Assembly: GCA_022842065.1 (NCBI GenBank)
Contig: JALHQH010000014.1
Coordinates: 98,377-162,376 of the forward strand
Source of the DNA: Caldilineaceae bacterium
GTDB lineage: Bacteria; Chloroflexota; Anaerolineae; Caldilineales; Caldilineaceae
Reading direction: 5' to 3'
DNA length: 64,000 bases
Each line of letters opens with the position of its first letter. Position 1 is the stretch's first letter. A program made the position numbers and the translations under genes. This document shows, one piece after another, positions 62,853-64,000 of the stretch. Below the pieces are notes generated by a model that ran no database searches, had not been told where the DNA came from, and saw only the letters and a program-made list of their open reading frames with translations.

Positions 62853-63800
62853 TTACAGCGGTAATTTCTTTTTGCGGAGCAGCGCCTTAATGACCTGGGC
62901 GAAGCCGACGCGATCCGCAAGGCGTTGCACTTTGCGAAAACCATCCCCATAGACCGGGTTAGGATTTTCGGCGATCCGACGGGCATAAAAGGACGCGAGG
63001 TTGAGGCCACTTTCATGCGCTGCCGGTGCAACCGCCGGTGGAGTCTCCGCGTAGTAACGATAGGCCAGCAACTCGCAAAACCCTTCTTCCTCCATGAGCG
63101 GCAGATTGACAATATTATGCTGCACCAGCCAGACGTGGCCAAGTTCATGCACGCAGACCCCGGCAAATAGCGTGAGGGGCAAGCCCTGCAAAATGGCAAC
63201 ACTTTCGACCCTGGCGTGATCGATCTGTTTGTTGCGCAGGTAACGGGTGCTGGTGGTGAGGCCGAGGGGATCACGCCGACCACCTTCCCTCGTGTTGAAG
63301 TCGGCGCGATCAAGTACTTCGATGCGGAAGCTCTTTTGGCGAAAGTGTACCCCTTGCGCTTCCACCCAATCAACGAGTTGGGGCACATGCAATTTCGCTT
63401 GCTGGACACTTTCGATGGCGGTGGCCGCGCAGATATCGCAGCGGATATCTTCAACCGAGCGGCGACGCAGGCGTTTGGTGGCATGGGGCACTAGCCGCCC
63501 ACAATAGCTGCACGTGGCTAATTCTTTGGCATGGTCGCTGCAAAAACGCTCTCCCCACTCGTTGATCTGATGTTTACCCAAGAGCGCTTTATGGCAAATG
63601 GTGCAACGGGGAGCGAGCTTATTTTCGTAGCAATGCTGATGGCACGGTTGTCCGTCGTGTACATAAAAGCTCGGTTCGGTGACAGGCTGACCACAGACCG
63701 CACAACAAAAATGCTCAGGATGCCAATCAGCACCTAGCGCGTTGAGATAGTTGCCGAGAATCGGTTGGGAGCAGCTTTTACAAATCCGTGTGATTGCCAT
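62853..63800 (-). CDS. LIM-type zinc finger plus DA1-like metallopeptidase
   Basis: A 315-aa protein. The N-terminal LIM-type finger has Cys7/Cys10, His27/His30, Cys33/Cys36 and Cys53/His56. A second Zn cluster has Cys66/Cys69, Cys87/His90, Cys97/Cys100 and Cys121/Cys124. The C-terminal domain has HELGH (218-222) and EEEGFCELLAYRYY (third ligand), the layout of plant DA1 proteases, which are activated by ubiquitin. In bacteria the substrate is unknown. It has no signal peptide, so it is cytoplasmic. This eukaryote-like architecture is rare in bacteria. Confidence 0.85.
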   Translation of the reverse strand: MAITRICKSCSQPILGNYLNALGADWHPEHFCCAVCGQPVTEPSFYVHDGQPCHQHCYENKLAPRCTICHKALLGKHQINEWGERFCSDHAKELATCSYCGRLVPHATKRLRRRSVEDIRCDICAATAIESVQQAKLHVPQLVDWVEAQGVHFRQKSFRIEVLDRADFNTREGGRRDPLGLTTSTRYLRNKQIDHARVESVAILQGLPLTLFAGVCVHELGHVWLVQHNIVNLPLMEEEGFCELLAYRYYAETPPAVAPAAHESGLNLASFYARRIAENPNPVYGDGFRKVQRLADRVGFAQVIKALLRKKKLPL

Positions 63801-63871
63801 AAGCTAGAATGGGTTTGTGCGTTTGGTCATGTCTATCGCGAGCAAGGTCCATAAAATCAGCAAGTCGATGT

Positions 63872-63899
63872 ACTATACTACAACGCAGGGCGTACACAA
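63872..63899 (-). promoter_or_regulatory. Candidate promoter of the LIM-DA1-like gene
   Basis: On the minus strand TTGTGT (63894-63899), 16-nt spacer, TATAGT (63872-63877), about 70 nt before the start at 63800. The remaining 63900-64000 holds no gene I can support. Confidence 0.4.
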
Positions 63900-64000
63900 C
63901 CAATGGCAATCACATCAATCGCATAATTAGCGTCACAGCTTTGTACTTTGCCGACAAAAAAAGCGCCCCTACCCATTGATACAGAGCGCTTAGATTGACT

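Overview
This is a 64 kb bacterial window of about 55 % GC. It is dense with genes but interrupted by unusually many long, near-perfect palindromes. I recognised no rRNA, tRNA, CRISPR array or intact transposase. The protein set points to Chloroflexota of the Caldilinea/Anaerolinea type. The pointers are secreted proteins carrying an F/Y-L-P-L-I/V motif, subtilases ending in tandem WNSVS repeats, a long SARP-NB-ARC-TPR regulator, a MalT-like LuxR regulator and a TerY-P triad. The assignment rests on protein style only, because no marker gene is present.

Layout. 1-4.7 kb: a secreted clostripain-like peptidase, a DUF1990 protein behind a textbook promoter, and an Asp-box sialidase-like protein. 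4.8-19 kb (minus strand): one long co-directional array. It starts with a secreted beta-helix protein and a PqqD-like peptide chaperone, then a lasso-type B2 protease, a 60-aa precursor with a lasso-type leader, an HPr-kinase-like kinase, a sugar-transfer ATP-grasp, four glycosyltransferases, a nucleotidyltransferase, an O-acetyltransferase, a methyltransferase and a membrane acyltransferase. No asparagine-synthetase-like lasso cyclase is present, and the precursor core has no Asp/Glu to close a ring. This is the best candidate for an undescribed system: a lasso-derived peptide pathway wired into glycan chemistry. 19.5-24.6 kb: a SARP-type regulator and an ABC exporter on the same strand, plausibly the control and export arm.

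24.8-28 kb: TerY-P triad (kinase, PP2C phosphatase, vWA protein). 28-34.5 kb: a GT2, a bestrophin, a lipoprotein hydrolase, a divergent DJ-1/HxlR pair and a PD40 surface protein. 35-40.8 kb: a ribose-type sugar ABC operon with a DinB-family protein inside it. 40.8-42.7 kb: HigBA toxin-antitoxin, remnants of a methylase and an ATPase, and a class II aldolase. 43-51.4 kb: a secreted hypothetical and two divergent paralogous subtilases. 51.6-57 kb: monomeric isocitrate dehydrogenase, a TetR remnant and a MalT-like regulator. 57-64 kb: small membrane proteins, a CHRD lipoprotein divergent from a leaderless TetR, a phytanoyl-CoA-dioxygenase-like protein with a dehydrogenase remnant beside it, and a LIM-DA1-like metalloprotein.

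Dispersed DNA elements run through the window. The clearest is a ~100-bp C/G-rich palindrome present three times (19.3, 31.5 and 57.0 kb), each copy flanked by a different direct repeat, as expected of small non-autonomous mobile elements. Several other intergenic elements have nested inverted repeats.
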